64,000 nt of DNA from a virus. Of this stretch, positions 35,459-43,856 are shown in pieces (the stretch's first letter is position 1; each line of letters starts with the position of its first letter). The position numbers and the translations under genes were made by a program. The notes below the pieces were generated by a model. That model made no database searches, was not told the origin of the DNA, and was given only the letters and a program-made list of their open reading frames with translations. The stretch is from positions 32,497 through 96,496 of IMG/VR virus record IMGVR_UViG_3300028176_000002; one strand, given 5' to 3'.

Positions 35459-35826
35459 TTCTCTACCTCCTTAGTAGTTTTTAATGTTTCATGTAAATAC
35501 CCCATTACATTAAATAAAATTGCACATAATACTCCTGACATTGTTAATTCTTCTTTTGTAATATCATCATATCTTTTATGACCACGATGCATAAACCACA
35601 TATCCAAAAAATGTCTCCATAATGATTTCATATAGGCATCTTTTGGTATTCCTTTTTGCCAATTATCAGAATCCCTTAATTTTCCATCAGCTTGTATCCG
35701 ATGTTTAGTCATATAGTTACCAAATTCCTCAATAACTAACGGACTTAGGAATCCTTCATAATCATTCTTTCCTGCATCTGTGTTACGTGTAGCCCCGGAA
35801 CCGAACTGTCTCATCTCAGTTGACAT
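35455..35826 (-). CDS. dATP/dGTP diphosphohydrolase-like domain protein
   Basis: 123 residues. RQFGSGATRNT, KNDYEGFLSPLV, HRIQADGKLRDSDNWQKGIP and MWFMHRGHKRYDD match the N-terminal domain known in phage dATP/dGTP diphosphohydrolase proteins. It should act on nucleotides (pool shaping or base modification). It lies next to the deoxyribosyltransferase-like gene, which supports nucleotide metabolism. Confidence 0.75.
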   Translation of the reverse strand: MSTEMRQFGSGATRNTDAGKNDYEGFLSPLVIEEFGNYMTKHRIQADGKLRDSDNWQKGIPKDAYMKSLWRHFLDMWFMHRGHKRYDDITKEELTMSGVLCAILFNVMGYLHETLKTTKEVEK

Positions 35827-36425
35827 TATTTCTCCTCTTTCTTTTCTGCTACGATTTTAGGTTCTACTCTTTTCAATTTATACTTTTCATCAATAAACTC
35901 TAAATATTTCCCGACTGTAGGAAATACTTCTCCATTTGTATTCAAAATCATTTGAATCAGACTTTTAGGTAATTCTTTTTTAGGCATGTCTGTGATAAGA
36001 TATAACGGTTTATCATATCTCATACCTATACCGCATTCTGCATAACTTCCACAACACACATCTCCTTTATGTAACGTAAATGTTAACCAATCTGAAATTA
36101 AACAATAATCTTCATCTCCGGGAATATGCATTATTCCCTTTTCTGGGTCAATGTAATATCTTCCTTTCCAGATTTCTTTAGCTTTAGCACTAAACAAATC
36201 CCAATTACCAGATGCTAACCATCCGTTCATTTTCTCTTTTACTGCATCTGTCGACATTCCAGTTTTCATTGCTTCTAATCTTACTGGATTAATCGGATAA
36301 ATATTTCTCAACAATAGTTCATTTTCAACTTCAGTACGTTGAGATTGACCGTCGTCTTTCTCTTTCGGTTTTTCCATTGCACCGATTAAGTAAGTGGTAT
36401 ACTTGTATCCGTCTATTTTAAACAT
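35826..36425 (-). CDS. nucleoside 2-deoxyribosyltransferase-like protein
   Basis: 199 residues: TYLIGAMEKPKE at the N-terminus, ISDWLTFTLHKGDVCCGSYAECGIG in the middle, PLYLITDMP after it. The order resembles deoxyribosyltransferase or LOG-like folds (YLIGAME, then GT..E..). They swap or split the glycosidic bond of nucleosides. The catalytic Glu could be in YAECG. Paired with the diphosphohydrolase-like gene. Confidence 0.55.
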   Translation of the reverse strand: MFKIDGYKYTTYLIGAMEKPKEKDDGQSQRTEVENELLLRNIYPINPVRLEAMKTGMSTDAVKEKMNGWLASGNWDLFSAKAKEIWKGRYYIDPEKGIMHIPGDEDYCLISDWLTFTLHKGDVCCGSYAECGIGMRYDKPLYLITDMPKKELPKSLIQMILNTNGEVFPTVGKYLEFIDEKYKLKRVEPKIVAEKKEEK

Positions 36426-36426
36426 C

Positions 36427-37281
36427 TTAACTCACCCCCCTCAAGAATTCTAGTATTACACTTAATCTTACGCAACCGTGTATCATCCAAGCAGGAACGG
36501 TCGGAGAAGGCTGAACCGGAATTAAGTGAGACATTATCCCTACTAATTTACCTTCTCTTGTATAAATTCCTCCACCTGAATTTCCAAAGTAAGAAGAAGT
36601 TGCAATCATATACATAAAATTTCCTTGATACATGATTACTCTCGCATCGCTAACTACGTCTTCAACTCCCATTGGATTACCTACTATATACAATTCATTC
36701 GAGGTTTCTGGTTCTATATCCGCTATTTCTACATATATTCTAGGAACAATGTTTGGGTCTTTTGGTCTTAATAAAAGTAAATCATTACCATCTTTCGTTA
36801 ATTCTTCGCTATAATCCTGTTTTACAATTTCTAATTCGCAGATAGTTTCTCCGTTTTCACTTAGAGACAATTTATCTGTCGGTGTAGTAGCCATGTGCCC
36901 GGCAGATAAAACGTAGTATCTATCTTTATATTTAATAGTAACTCCACTACCCGTTGCATTGATTGTTTCATTAACTACAAAAACATTTATTTGTTTTAAT
37001 TTTGCTTCAAGTTCCAATTTTTTTAATTTTTCTTTCTCGGGAACTTGTTCTATTTTTTTATCTAAATCTTTATAATTATCCTCTATATCTTTTTCTACAC
37101 CTTTTAAAGTGTAATCTGTTATTCTTTCAGAAGATTTTAACTGTAAAGTCAAATCTTCTATTTTATCAAACGTCTGATACTGTGTAATTCCTAAGACTAA
37201 TACTCCGCCTAAAAATAATCCTATTATCACGCATTCGATTACATCCAGAATCACACTTTTTTTCTTAATTACTTTTTTCAT
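36427..37281 (-). CDS. membrane-anchored trypsin-like serine protease
   Basis: 284 residues. Residues 10-33 form a membrane anchor; 45-95 are a coiled coil; the protease domain has His129 (LSAGHM), Asp167 (GNDLLLL) and Ser235 (FGNSGGGI), the full catalytic triad. The topology places the protease outside the cytoplasm. HtrA-type enzymes handle damaged exported proteins; no PDZ domain is present here. Role in infection unknown. Confidence 0.85.
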   Translation of the reverse strand: MKKVIKKKSVILDVIECVIIGLFLGGVLVLGITQYQTFDKIEDLTLQLKSSERITDYTLKGVEKDIEDNYKDLDKKIEQVPEKEKLKKLELEAKLKQINVFVVNETINATGSGVTIKYKDRYYVLSAGHMATTPTDKLSLSENGETICELEIVKQDYSEELTKDGNDLLLLRPKDPNIVPRIYVEIADIEPETSNELYIVGNPMGVEDVVSDARVIMYQGNFMYMIATSSYFGNSGGGIYTREGKLVGIMSHLIPVQPSPTVPAWMIHGCVRLSVILEFLRGVS

Positions 37282-37517
37282 TTAGACTCCTTTGCATTTT
37301 CTGCTGCGATGAATTTAAATAGACATATATAATTACAAAAATTATATTCTGTTCCATCTAAGGAAGAACCATACCCAAAAGTAACCGTAATCGGAATACC
37401 CTGACTAAGATTTTGACCACACGTATCACATACATACTCTTCTTTTATTCCCGGTTCTTTTCCGCATGAATTACATGTTCCGCATTTGCAACCATCACAG
37501 TAAACTAATTTTTTCAT
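37278..37517 (-). CDS. 79-residue multi-zinc protein
   Basis: CDGCKCGTCNSCG has four close CxxC-type pairs, then CDTCG and CNYIC. Overlaps the protease start and the M14-like gene. Unknown function. Confidence 0.6.
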   Translation of the reverse strand: MKKLVYCDGCKCGTCNSCGKEPGIKEEYVCDTCGQNLSQGIPITVTFGYGSSLDGTEYNFCNYICLFKFIAAENAKESK

Positions 37518-38266
37518 TTTGTCTCCTTAAATTTTGAGAGAATTTCATTTAGTAATAATAAACCACCAATCATTTGATTATCTTCTGGTATTTTTCCGGG
37601 TATTTCAATACATAAAGAATATATTGCACCCCTTTGAAACATTGAATCATCCATCGAACCATCTTTTATAGGTTGAACTACTACACCCTTTATACATTTT
37701 TCTTGATAAACTGTATCAGAATCTAGTACCGGTAATTTATTTTTCTTCAATGTTAATAAACTTTCTTCTGCTAATGATTTTTTATCCGGTCTTTTTCTTT
37801 CATAAAGATAAAATCCATTTTTTCCTGTATCAGAGTGAATGTCGATAAATAAATCAATTTTATTTGGTATTGCTTCACCTATTAATCTTGCTTCTTCCGT
37901 AAGATTTTCTTCTTTAGTTTGATTAAATCCAGTATTGCCATATTGATTTTTTCCTGTCTTTCTAACATTATAAGAATATCCATACGGATTAACTATAGGA
38001 AATAATATAAAATTATACTGTCCTAATAATTCTTTATTAAATTCCTGCAAGAATCTAAGCATAACTCTTACTCCAATTGATTCTGTTCCATGAGCCCCGG
38101 AATTAATTACAACATTATACTTCGCTAATTTAGAATGAGTATGAAAAGATATAAACGGATAGCATTTATCATAATGTATAGAACCCAGAATTTCTAAATC
38201 AAAAGGAGACTGGGTATTGATAAATTCGTTTAAAATTTTTAAATAATTTCTAGTTGGTCTTTTCAT
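37514..38266 (-). CDS. M14-like zinc carboxypeptidase / AstE-type hydrolase
   Basis: 250 residues. GAHGTES gives the HxxE metal pair (His59, Glu62), NPYGY and NVRKTGKN the substrate-binding region, DIHSD a third ligand (His144), and CIEIPG the catalytic Glu (near 221). This is the zinc carboxypeptidase fold used by M14 peptidases, peptidoglycan peptide trimmers and succinylglutamate desuccinylases. No signal peptide is seen, so a cytoplasmic target or lysis-linked role remains open. Confidence 0.75.
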   Translation of the reverse strand: MKRPTRNYLKILNEFINTQSPFDLEILGSIHYDKCYPFISFHTHSKLAKYNVVINSGAHGTESIGVRVMLRFLQEFNKELLGQYNFILFPIVNPYGYSYNVRKTGKNQYGNTGFNQTKEENLTEEARLIGEAIPNKIDLFIDIHSDTGKNGFYLYERKRPDKKSLAEESLLTLKKNKLPVLDSDTVYQEKCIKGVVVQPIKDGSMDDSMFQRGAIYSLCIEIPGKIPEDNQMIGGLLLLNEILSKFKETK

Positions 38267-38274
38267 TTATCTCC

Positions 38275-38556
38275 CTATACCGATGTATGGTCGATTGCAT
38301 TTTTTGGTTTCTTCCTATTTTCCCATTTCATAATAACCCAATTACCTACTCCACACGATAATGCATAAGCCACTAATAAAGGAACTGTATCGCCATCTTT
38401 GATTGCATAACTTATAATAAAAAGGTATATGGACATGTAAACTACCATCAAAATAGTTGATGTAGTTACTTGCTTCTTTGTAACGCTAAGAAGATAACTC
38501 GTATAAAGTAGTTGTTCAATAAAACCAACTATAAATACGAATAGTATCTTTAACAT
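38275..38556 (-). CDS. 93-residue membrane protein (about three spans)
   Basis: FIEQLLYTSYLLSVTKKQ then two more hydrophobic stretches and VGNWVIMKWE. The EQ-LYT-YL...K pattern resembles small DUF5698-type membrane proteins, a tentative link. Function unknown. Confidence 0.55.
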   Translation of the reverse strand: MLKILFVFIVGFIEQLLYTSYLLSVTKKQVTTSTILMVVYMSIYLFIISYAIKDGDTVPLLVAYALSCGVGNWVIMKWENRKKPKNAIDHTSV

Positions 38557-38834
38557 TTTTCTTCCTCACGTATTTGCGTAGCTACTCTTACTAAATCGTG
38601 GTCTATCTCGGAAATACTTGCTATCGCTTTTTCTAATGCAATATTTAAACCACAATCATTATGCCTTTGCGAAATTTCTTCCAGTTTTCCTGCAATATCA
38701 ATTAAATCTTTGTATAATTGACCTAATAATTGTGCGTCATTCGTAAAATTAACAAAGTTCGGATTGCACGATTTATAGTCAATCCCGCATTTTTTACATG
38801 ATTCAGTAATCAGATGGCTTATCTGTTTATCCAT
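38550..38834 (-). CDS. 94-residue hypothetical protein with Cys pair
   Basis: CKKCGIDYKSC near the N-terminus, then two helices. Overlaps the membrane protein by 7 bases. Function unknown. Confidence 0.5.
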   Translation of the reverse strand: MDKQISHLITESCKKCGIDYKSCNPNFVNFTNDAQLLGQLYKDLIDIAGKLEEISQRHNDCGLNIALEKAIASISEIDHDLVRVATQIREEEKC

Positions 38835-38835
38835 T

Positions 38836-39186
38836 CTACTCTACGTCTCCATTTTCCGAAATTTTTAGGTCTTCATAAATTGCAATCTGTTCATCATAAG
38901 ATTCCATCAGTTCTTCTAGATAATAACCAATATTTTTATGCAATCTTCTAGAAATTTCTTTACCACATCTAATCAAAGCTCCAGTCATATCATTATATCT
39001 TTGATAATTGGGTTTCGCACCCAAAAACTGCTCAACATAACCACGAATAATACTTTCTACACCGATTCCATAATCAACATGTTTTACAAAATAAAATATT
39101 TGATAATTAAGTTCCCCTGCGGATAAAGCAGGTTCGCCTTTTCTCAATGCTTCTCTTCTTCCATCATCAGCTTTAATATAAGGCAT
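38836..39186 (-). CDS. 116-residue DUF6899-like protein
   Basis: MPYIKADDGRREALRKGEP, LSAGELNYQIFYFV and DMTGALIRCGKEISRRLH follow the DUF6899-type pattern (MPYIK, AGELNY, GAL...E..RR). Known from phages and metagenomes; function unknown. AAAGGAGAATTAAA precedes the ATG. Confidence 0.6.
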   Translation of the reverse strand: MPYIKADDGRREALRKGEPALSAGELNYQIFYFVKHVDYGIGVESIIRGYVEQFLGAKPNYQRYNDMTGALIRCGKEISRRLHKNIGYYLEELMESYDEQIAIYEDLKISENGDVE

Positions 39187-39187
39187 T

Positions 39188-39283
39188 TTAATTCTCCTTT
39201 TCTTTTAACTGAATATATAATGTACATTCTTTACACATAAAAGCATCTGTATCACATTCAGTATCAATATATAAGCATTTCAT
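39188..39283 (-). CDS. 31-residue Cys-pair peptide
   Basis: MKCLYIDTECDTDAFMCKEC, with a CxxC near the end. GAAAGGGTTTAAT precedes the ATG. Function unknown. Confidence 0.4.
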   Translation of the reverse strand: MKCLYIDTECDTDAFMCKECTLYIQLKEKEN

Positions 39284-39284
39284 A

Positions 39285-39452
39285 TTAAACCCTTTCGACA
39301 TACATGCTTGTTCTTAAATATATATTCTCTATTTTATTTCTAATTAAATGCATAAACCATCTAAAATTGCATTTTTTAACTAAACAGTAACATTCATCCG
39401 TAATATTGCTAAATTGAATAAATCGTGTACCGCATTTAGGGCAAATTTCCAT
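39285..39452 (-). CDS. 55-residue zinc-binding protein, paralogue of 33745-33915
   Basis: MEICPKCGTRFIQFSNIT, CYCLVKKCNFRWF and ENIYLRTSM. Over half the residues are shared with the protein at 33745-33915, 5.5 kb away. GGAGATAGGATAAA precedes the ATG. Role unknown. Confidence 0.6.
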   Translation of the reverse strand: MEICPKCGTRFIQFSNITDECYCLVKKCNFRWFMHLIRNKIENIYLRTSMYVERV

Positions 39453-39453
39453 T

Positions 39454-39834
39454 TTATCCTATCTCCTTCTTTATTCCTTCCATTACATCTTCCCGTACTT
39501 GGGCATTCTTAGTGAAATCTAGCCAAAATTGCCTAATTGACTGCCTAGATTTGCCTTCTTTTACCATTTTCCGGTCAATATACTGTAAAATCTTCAAAGC
39601 CCTCTGAAGGTCTGCTTTGACCTTATTATGCTTATCGAATTCAGACTTCTGTTTACGATATTCCGGGTCTAATATAAGCAATAAATTCTTATATTCTTGT
39701 AAATGAATCTTATAATATTGCTTTAAAACGTCTCTGATAAAATAAACTAATTCTTTTGGAGAACGTTTTTTAGGAAGTTCTCTTACTAAAAATAAAATCA
39801 ATGCATAATGTAACTTAATTACTTTATTTAACAT
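39454..39834 (-). CDS. 126-residue helical hypothetical protein
   Basis: Helix-rich throughout (MLNKVIKLHYALILFLVREL and on), very basic. No family recognised. Confidence 0.5.
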   Translation of the reverse strand: MLNKVIKLHYALILFLVRELPKKRSPKELVYFIRDVLKQYYKIHLQEYKNLLLILDPEYRKQKSEFDKHNKVKADLQRALKILQYIDRKMVKEGKSRQSIRQFWLDFTKNAQVREDVMEGIKKEIG

Positions 39835-39982
39835 CTTCTTTTCCTTTCTGCTCTACATCAATTATTGATTTACAATTAATACATAAATAACCTTTTTTAG
39901 TTTGACCTCTTTGATTCCGCATAATAACAGGTGTTAAATAATTATTGGGTAAACATAATTTGCATTTATCGCATGAGTTCAT
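39824..39982 (-). CDS. 52-residue zinc-ribbon protein
   Basis: MNSCDKCKLCLPNN, later CINCKS. GGAGATAACA precedes the ATG. Probably one zinc; role unknown. Confidence 0.5.
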   Translation of the reverse strand: MNSCDKCKLCLPNNYLTPVIMRNQRGQTKKGYLCINCKSIIDVEQKGKEDVK

Positions 39983-39993
39983 TGTTATCTCCT

Positions 39994-40812
39994 TTAGAAT
40001 TTAAACTTACCAAATAATCCTACTCTATTATCACCTTTCCAGCCTTTACCAGCACCAATCATTATATCGAAATTATCTGTTATATTATATCCTACACCTA
40101 AATAACCACCTAAATTAGTTACAAAGGCATTGGCATTCCATTTAAACCATTTAAAGAAATCAATACCTGCACCACCTTCAAAACCTGCTTTAGATTCACC
40201 TAAACTTCCGCCAACAGTAACAAACGGTTTTAATCTAAATCCATATGGCTTTAATATTTTCTTTAATTCAGGTATATCCTTAACCTTTACAATTGCTACT
40301 ACTTTTCCGGTTTCTAAATTAACCCACTTTAATTCAGTAGAACCTTTTGTTTTTACTAATGCTAATACACTATTTGGAACTGGAATAGTAAATTCTGATT
40401 CTACGCTAATAACTAAATTAACTGGTTTTCCTGTATTACCTTTATAATAGCCATAACCCCATATAGCACTCAAGATAACCCCAACTATAATTAGTTTCCT
40501 TAGATTAAATATAGACGCAATATCTTTCATCCACAGAACAGGATTTTTAATATTAACTAAACCGGTAACTGCTTTTGTCGTGTTAAATGTTTCTGTAACT
40601 ACTGGAGTAACTGGGAATACTTCTTCATATACCGCTTTTGGAACTAAACCTTTTTCATATAGTTCTTTTATCTTGGCTTTATCTTCATCAGGAATAACTT
40701 TTACAACTGCTTCTTTAGCTTTGCCAAATATTTTATTCTTTAATACGATAAATAAAGTTCCTCCTACGATTCCTGATGCCACCATAATTATGTCTTTCAA
40801 TATTTCATTCAT
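39994..40812 (-). CDS. membrane protein with barrel-like, aromatic-ended C-terminus
   Basis: 272 residues. Hydrophobic helices near residues 8-25 and 107-123; a linker; then about 80 residues of alternating strands (PFVTVGGSLGES, GGYLGVGYN, NFDIMIGAGKGW, VGLFGKFKF). It ends in Phe, like the terminal strand of outer-membrane barrels. One barrel domain alone is too small, so an oligomer or a spike-type domain is possible. Location inferred to be the cell envelope. Confidence 0.6.
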   Translation of the reverse strand: MNEILKDIIMVASGIVGGTLFIVLKNKIFGKAKEAVVKVIPDEDKAKIKELYEKGLVPKAVYEEVFPVTPVVTETFNTTKAVTGLVNIKNPVLWMKDIASIFNLRKLIIVGVILSAIWGYGYYKGNTGKPVNLVISVESEFTIPVPNSVLALVKTKGSTELKWVNLETGKVVAIVKVKDIPELKKILKPYGFRLKPFVTVGGSLGESKAGFEGGAGIDFFKWFKWNANAFVTNLGGYLGVGYNITDNFDIMIGAGKGWKGDNRVGLFGKFKF

Positions 40813-40821
40813 AATATCTCC

Positions 40822-40914
40822 TTATAATGACCTATATTTATCAACTAATATTTTGACTAATACTGTTAATGCTATTACAAAAACTAATAACTCTAACCAA
40901 GTGAATGTATACAT
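40822..40914 (-). CDS. 30-residue membrane peptide
   Basis: MYTFTWLELLVFVIALTVLV is one hydrophobic helix, basic tail. Start overlaps the previous stop (TAATG). Function unknown. Confidence 0.45.
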   Translation of the reverse strand: MYTFTWLELLVFVIALTVLVKILVDKYRSL

Positions 40915-41132
40915 TATCCTACCGCCTTTTTAATTTTATCCAAATAAAACTCTAATGGTTTTAATTCTTTTAATTTAATAGGTAATTTAGTATTTGGATT
41001 AATAACTTCTTTTTTCCTATTCTCAACTAATTTATTATACCAATCAGTTACTTGGTCTACCTTTTGCTGATAAACTCCGGCACTTCTCTGTTTAACAGGA
41101 GTTTCTCTTCTTCTAGTTAATTGTTTTGTCAT
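40914..41132 (-). CDS. 72-residue basic hypothetical protein
   Basis: MTKQLTRRRETPVKQRS head and a helix-rich tail (LEFYLDKIKKAVG). It is the first gene after the structured element at 41157. Function unknown. Confidence 0.5.
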   Translation of the reverse strand: MTKQLTRRRETPVKQRSAGVYQQKVDQVTDWYNKLVENRKKEVINPNTKLPIKLKELKPLEFYLDKIKKAVG

Positions 41133-41156
41133 TTTACTTCTCCTTATTATAGGGCT

Positions 41157-41230
41157 GGGGAGATACTTGCCCTTATTTTTCTGACTTGCCAGCTCAACTT
41201 TAGCATTATGGTTGGAAGCAAGGTCTCCCC
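41157..41230 (-). ncRNA. 74-nt structured leader element
   Basis: GGGGAGA and TCTCCCC form a 7-bp closing helix exactly 74 nt end to end. Inside, CTTGC can pair with either of two GCAAG copies, and CAAC with GTTG. The length is tRNA-like but no T-arm is present. It lies between the phosphoesterase stop and the 72-residue gene, so it may be a leader, attenuator or degenerate tRNA. Confidence 0.4.
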
Positions 41231-41235
41231 GATAT

Positions 41236-42267
41236 CTATTTCTTTTCCGCTAAATCAACTGCATAAAAGAAGGTCGAAACTCTTGATTCATTAACTCCCC
41301 AAATTAATTGTATTGGTTCACTATGTTTAGCCATTGATTCGGATAAAGAATCTCCACCTACAAGAGATGCCCCTCTAAATACCCTTACTCCGTCAACATC
41401 ATTAAATCCAAAGTGATGCCAATGTCCATATACTACTGCTTCTACTTTATGCCTTCTAGCCCATTCATTAATCTTTGCCCTACCTGCCGGACTGTCGCAT
41501 TGTTCCGGGGCAATATGACGGATTAAATATCCGTGTCCTCGAATATCTAAAACCATATGTTCTGTTTCTGCAAATTTAATAGTTAATCTCGGATTCTTTA
41601 AAACTAATCTTGCCCAGAAATCCAAAATTAAATAAATCTGCAAATCCCAGTTAGAAGTTACATCTGTATCTTTTCCGGTTCTTCCGTGATTTCCTCTAAC
41701 ACCATAAAAAGTTACATTTAGTTTCCTATTTAATAGTGATGTAATTAATTTTGTAACTACATCAACTACTAACATAACTTGTTTTGGTGGGGCTAATTCC
41801 TGTTCATATGCTTGGGTAGCATATATGTTTTCTCCGTTCGCTTGGTCTCCGGTAGAAAGAATAACAACATCATTGATAGGCACACCCTTGCTAATATTGT
41901 TATCTAATAATTTTAGGATTTGTTCACAAAGAATATCTATTCTCTTTCTAAAAATATTTTCATCATATATAGTTTGACCTTCTTGGTCTGTTACAATTTT
42001 ACCTGCGTGTAAATCGCTAAGTTGAATAACTAAAGTATCTCCTTTAATATCTGCTTTAGTTTGTGGAGCAGATTTATAAGGTTGAACTTTTGAAAGTTCT
42101 TCTTTTAATAAATCATTAATTATCCCTGACAAATCTTGTTTCTTTTCTTTGCCAATAGGGGCTATGGGCAGTTGTTTATTCTTCTCTGTCCATTTATTAA
42201 AACAAATTCTACATCTCTTAGAATCTGCTCTGCTTAATTTTTCTCCACAATCTTGGCATTTATGCAT
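41236..42267 (-). CDS. metallophosphoesterase with N-terminal zinc ribbon
   Basis: 343 residues. Residues 1-25 are a zinc ribbon (CQDCG, CRICF). The phosphoesterase motifs are SDLHAGK, STGDQANG, GVRGNHGR and YGHWHHFG. A linker of about 50 residues joins them. Likely a nuclease or nucleotide phosphatase acting on DNA ends or nucleotides; the ribbon suggests nucleic-acid binding. Its size is that of phage Mre11-like enzymes, although no second ATPase is adjacent. Confidence 0.8.
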   Translation of the reverse strand: MHKCQDCGEKLSRADSKRCRICFNKWTEKNKQLPIAPIGKEKKQDLSGIINDLLKEELSKVQPYKSAPQTKADIKGDTLVIQLSDLHAGKIVTDQEGQTIYDENIFRKRIDILCEQILKLLDNNISKGVPINDVVILSTGDQANGENIYATQAYEQELAPPKQVMLVVDVVTKLITSLLNRKLNVTFYGVRGNHGRTGKDTDVTSNWDLQIYLILDFWARLVLKNPRLTIKFAETEHMVLDIRGHGYLIRHIAPEQCDSPAGRAKINEWARRHKVEAVVYGHWHHFGFNDVDGVRVFRGASLVGGDSLSESMAKHSEPIQLIWGVNESRVSTFFYAVDLAEKK

Positions 42268-42268
42268 T

Positions 42269-42841
42269 TTAATCTCCTTTAATTATTTTATCATGCTTTT
42301 TCATATTATCTAAAGCCCATAATGGTTGTAGATTCGTATAATGAAAACATAGGGCTTGTTCTCCCGGCTTACTTAAATCGTAACTGTTACAGGGTCGAAT
42401 GTGGTCTATGTGCCACTTTCCATAGTTCGACCAGGACATTCCTTTAGAAAACTGTTTTTCTAAATAATATTTTAAAAATTCTATACTGCAATCTAATAAT
42501 TTTATTGCATTACCTGATTTAGTATTTCTTTTTAACGCTTTCGCTAATCTTGCACGCATACATTTCGCAATTCTATGATTTAAATCTGTTTTATATTTAA
42601 AATTCTGATATTTCCGATTATGCTCTTTGCTATTTTGATAACGGGCTTTTATTTCTTTAATGTGTAATTTATTATATTTTTGATGTTGTTTTAATTCTTT
42701 TACTTTGTTATTTATGTAATATTCTTTCCTCATTTTACTTTGACAGACTTTGCAATAGTAATTAAATCCATCTTTTTCTCTTTTGGATTTATAAAACTCA
42801 GTTGTATTTAATTCTCTTTTACAGCTTGGGCATTTTTTCAT
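42269..42841 (-). CDS. HNH endonuclease, family A (copy 4)
   Basis: 190 residues: CPSCKREL and CKVCQ, basic linker, LLDCSIEFLKYYL, WHIDHIRPCNSYDL, GEQALCFHYTNLQPLWALDN. It is the first gene behind its own class 1 promoter. The remnant at 57236-57439 is closest to this copy (GEQALCFHYTNLQPLWAL). Confidence 0.85.
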   Translation of the reverse strand: MKKCPSCKRELNTTEFYKSKREKDGFNYYCKVCQSKMRKEYYINNKVKELKQHQKYNKLHIKEIKARYQNSKEHNRKYQNFKYKTDLNHRIAKCMRARLAKALKRNTKSGNAIKLLDCSIEFLKYYLEKQFSKGMSWSNYGKWHIDHIRPCNSYDLSKPGEQALCFHYTNLQPLWALDNMKKHDKIIKGD

Positions 42842-42863
42842 AGTTACCTCATCTTAAACCTTT

Positions 42864-42893
42864 ATACTAAAGTATACCATAAATACTCCGCAA
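42864..42893 (-). promoter_or_regulatory. class 1 promoter (extended -10)
   Basis: TTGCGGAG (42886-42893), then TGG-TATACT (-10 at 42871-42876). It lies between the sigma-like gene and the HNH gene at 42269. The sequence match to the 21178 module is almost complete. Confidence 0.65.
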
Positions 42894-42898
42894 AATTT

Positions 42899-43540
42899 TT
42901 ATTCAACATACTTTTTCTTTAATCCTTGCAAAATTTGTTTTACTCTTTGTTTTGTAACCCCAATTATACGAGCTATTTCTGTCTGTTTTATGTTACCATT
43001 TTCCTGAAATAAATTTATTATTTTTATTTCATTTTCATTCAAATTTTCGAACATATCTGTAAAATTCTCATCTGCCACGGATTTTTCCTGTGGAATATCA
43101 TCAATTAAAGATTTCTCTTTTCCTGTGTCATCAACTACATTCATTGAGTTAAATTTTAGGTAATTAAAGAATTTATTTTTCCTAGCGAATTTTGGTGTCC
43201 AATTCCAAATCGCAGCGAATAAATATGTTTCAAAAGATTCTGTCGGTTTATATTTTTTAAGAATTCTAATTACCTCAATTGCAAGTTCTTGTTCAACATC
43301 TTCTAATTCTGTCTGCTTAGTATCTACTAATCTAAAATTATGTTCATACACCGGAGTTTTCTTTCCGTCTAATGCTTTAATATGCCCTGTAAGTTTTCCT
43401 TCGTGAAAAGTTTTCTGATAATAAACAAAAGAAGCTTTCTGTTTTAAAATATGTTTTAATAATTTAAATATCTTAACTAAAATAGTCTTATCTTTAGTTT
43501 CAATATATTCTTTGGCTAGTCTGTCTAATTCAGGATTCAT
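42899..43540 (-). CDS. sigma-70-like RNA polymerase sigma factor
   Basis: About 213 residues from MNPELDRL, which has GGAGGATATACTCGA before it. LEDVEQELAIEVIRILKKYKP fits sigma region 2; the C-terminal NENEIKIINLFQENGNIKQTE-then-IARIIGVTKQRVKQIL is a region 4 helix-turn-helix. Region 3 is short. It could direct RNA polymerase to the repeated promoter modules in this genome (inference). Confidence 0.75.
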   Translation of the reverse strand: MNPELDRLAKEYIETKDKTILVKIFKLLKHILKQKASFVYYQKTFHEGKLTGHIKALDGKKTPVYEHNFRLVDTKQTELEDVEQELAIEVIRILKKYKPTESFETYLFAAIWNWTPKFARKNKFFNYLKFNSMNVVDDTGKEKSLIDDIPQEKSVADENFTDMFENLNENEIKIINLFQENGNIKQTEIARIIGVTKQRVKQILQGLKKKYVE

Positions 43541-43854
43541 TCGAGTATATCCTCCGGCATACATTCTTTATCGCTTTCTAATTCGAATAATCGCTGTTTT
43601 AAATTCGCAATCTCATCTTTTAATTTATGGTCTTTATCTCTAATAAACCCTAAATCCTCTATCATTAATCTATAAGCAGTAAGTCTATCTTCCATTTTTT
43701 GCCCGGATTCCATAGCCAGGAGTAATAATACTCTCATCTTAGTTAAAATGTCAACCAGAGCCTTCCTGTCGTTAAATACAAGGCTCAGATTGCCTATGTC
43801 GACAATCAAATCGTCGAGTTCCCTATGAATTGAACAAATTGATTTCTTTTCCAT
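43537..43854 (-). CDS. 105-residue helical hypothetical protein
   Basis: Coiled-coil-like throughout (LKDEIANLKQRLFELES near the end). ATGA overlap with the sigma start, so a regulator of sigma is possible but unproven. Confidence 0.5.
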   Translation of the reverse strand: MEKKSICSIHRELDDLIVDIGNLSLVFNDRKALVDILTKMRVLLLLAMESGQKMEDRLTAYRLMIEDLGFIRDKDHKLKDEIANLKQRLFELESDKECMPEDILE

Positions 43855-43856
43855 TT

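Noticed and set aside
42899-43540. Simple helix-turn-helix repressor instead of sigma factor
   Set aside because: The C-terminal helix-turn-helix alone would allow it, but the upstream LEDVEQ...TYLFAAIWNW segment fits sigma region 2, so sigma is the better call.
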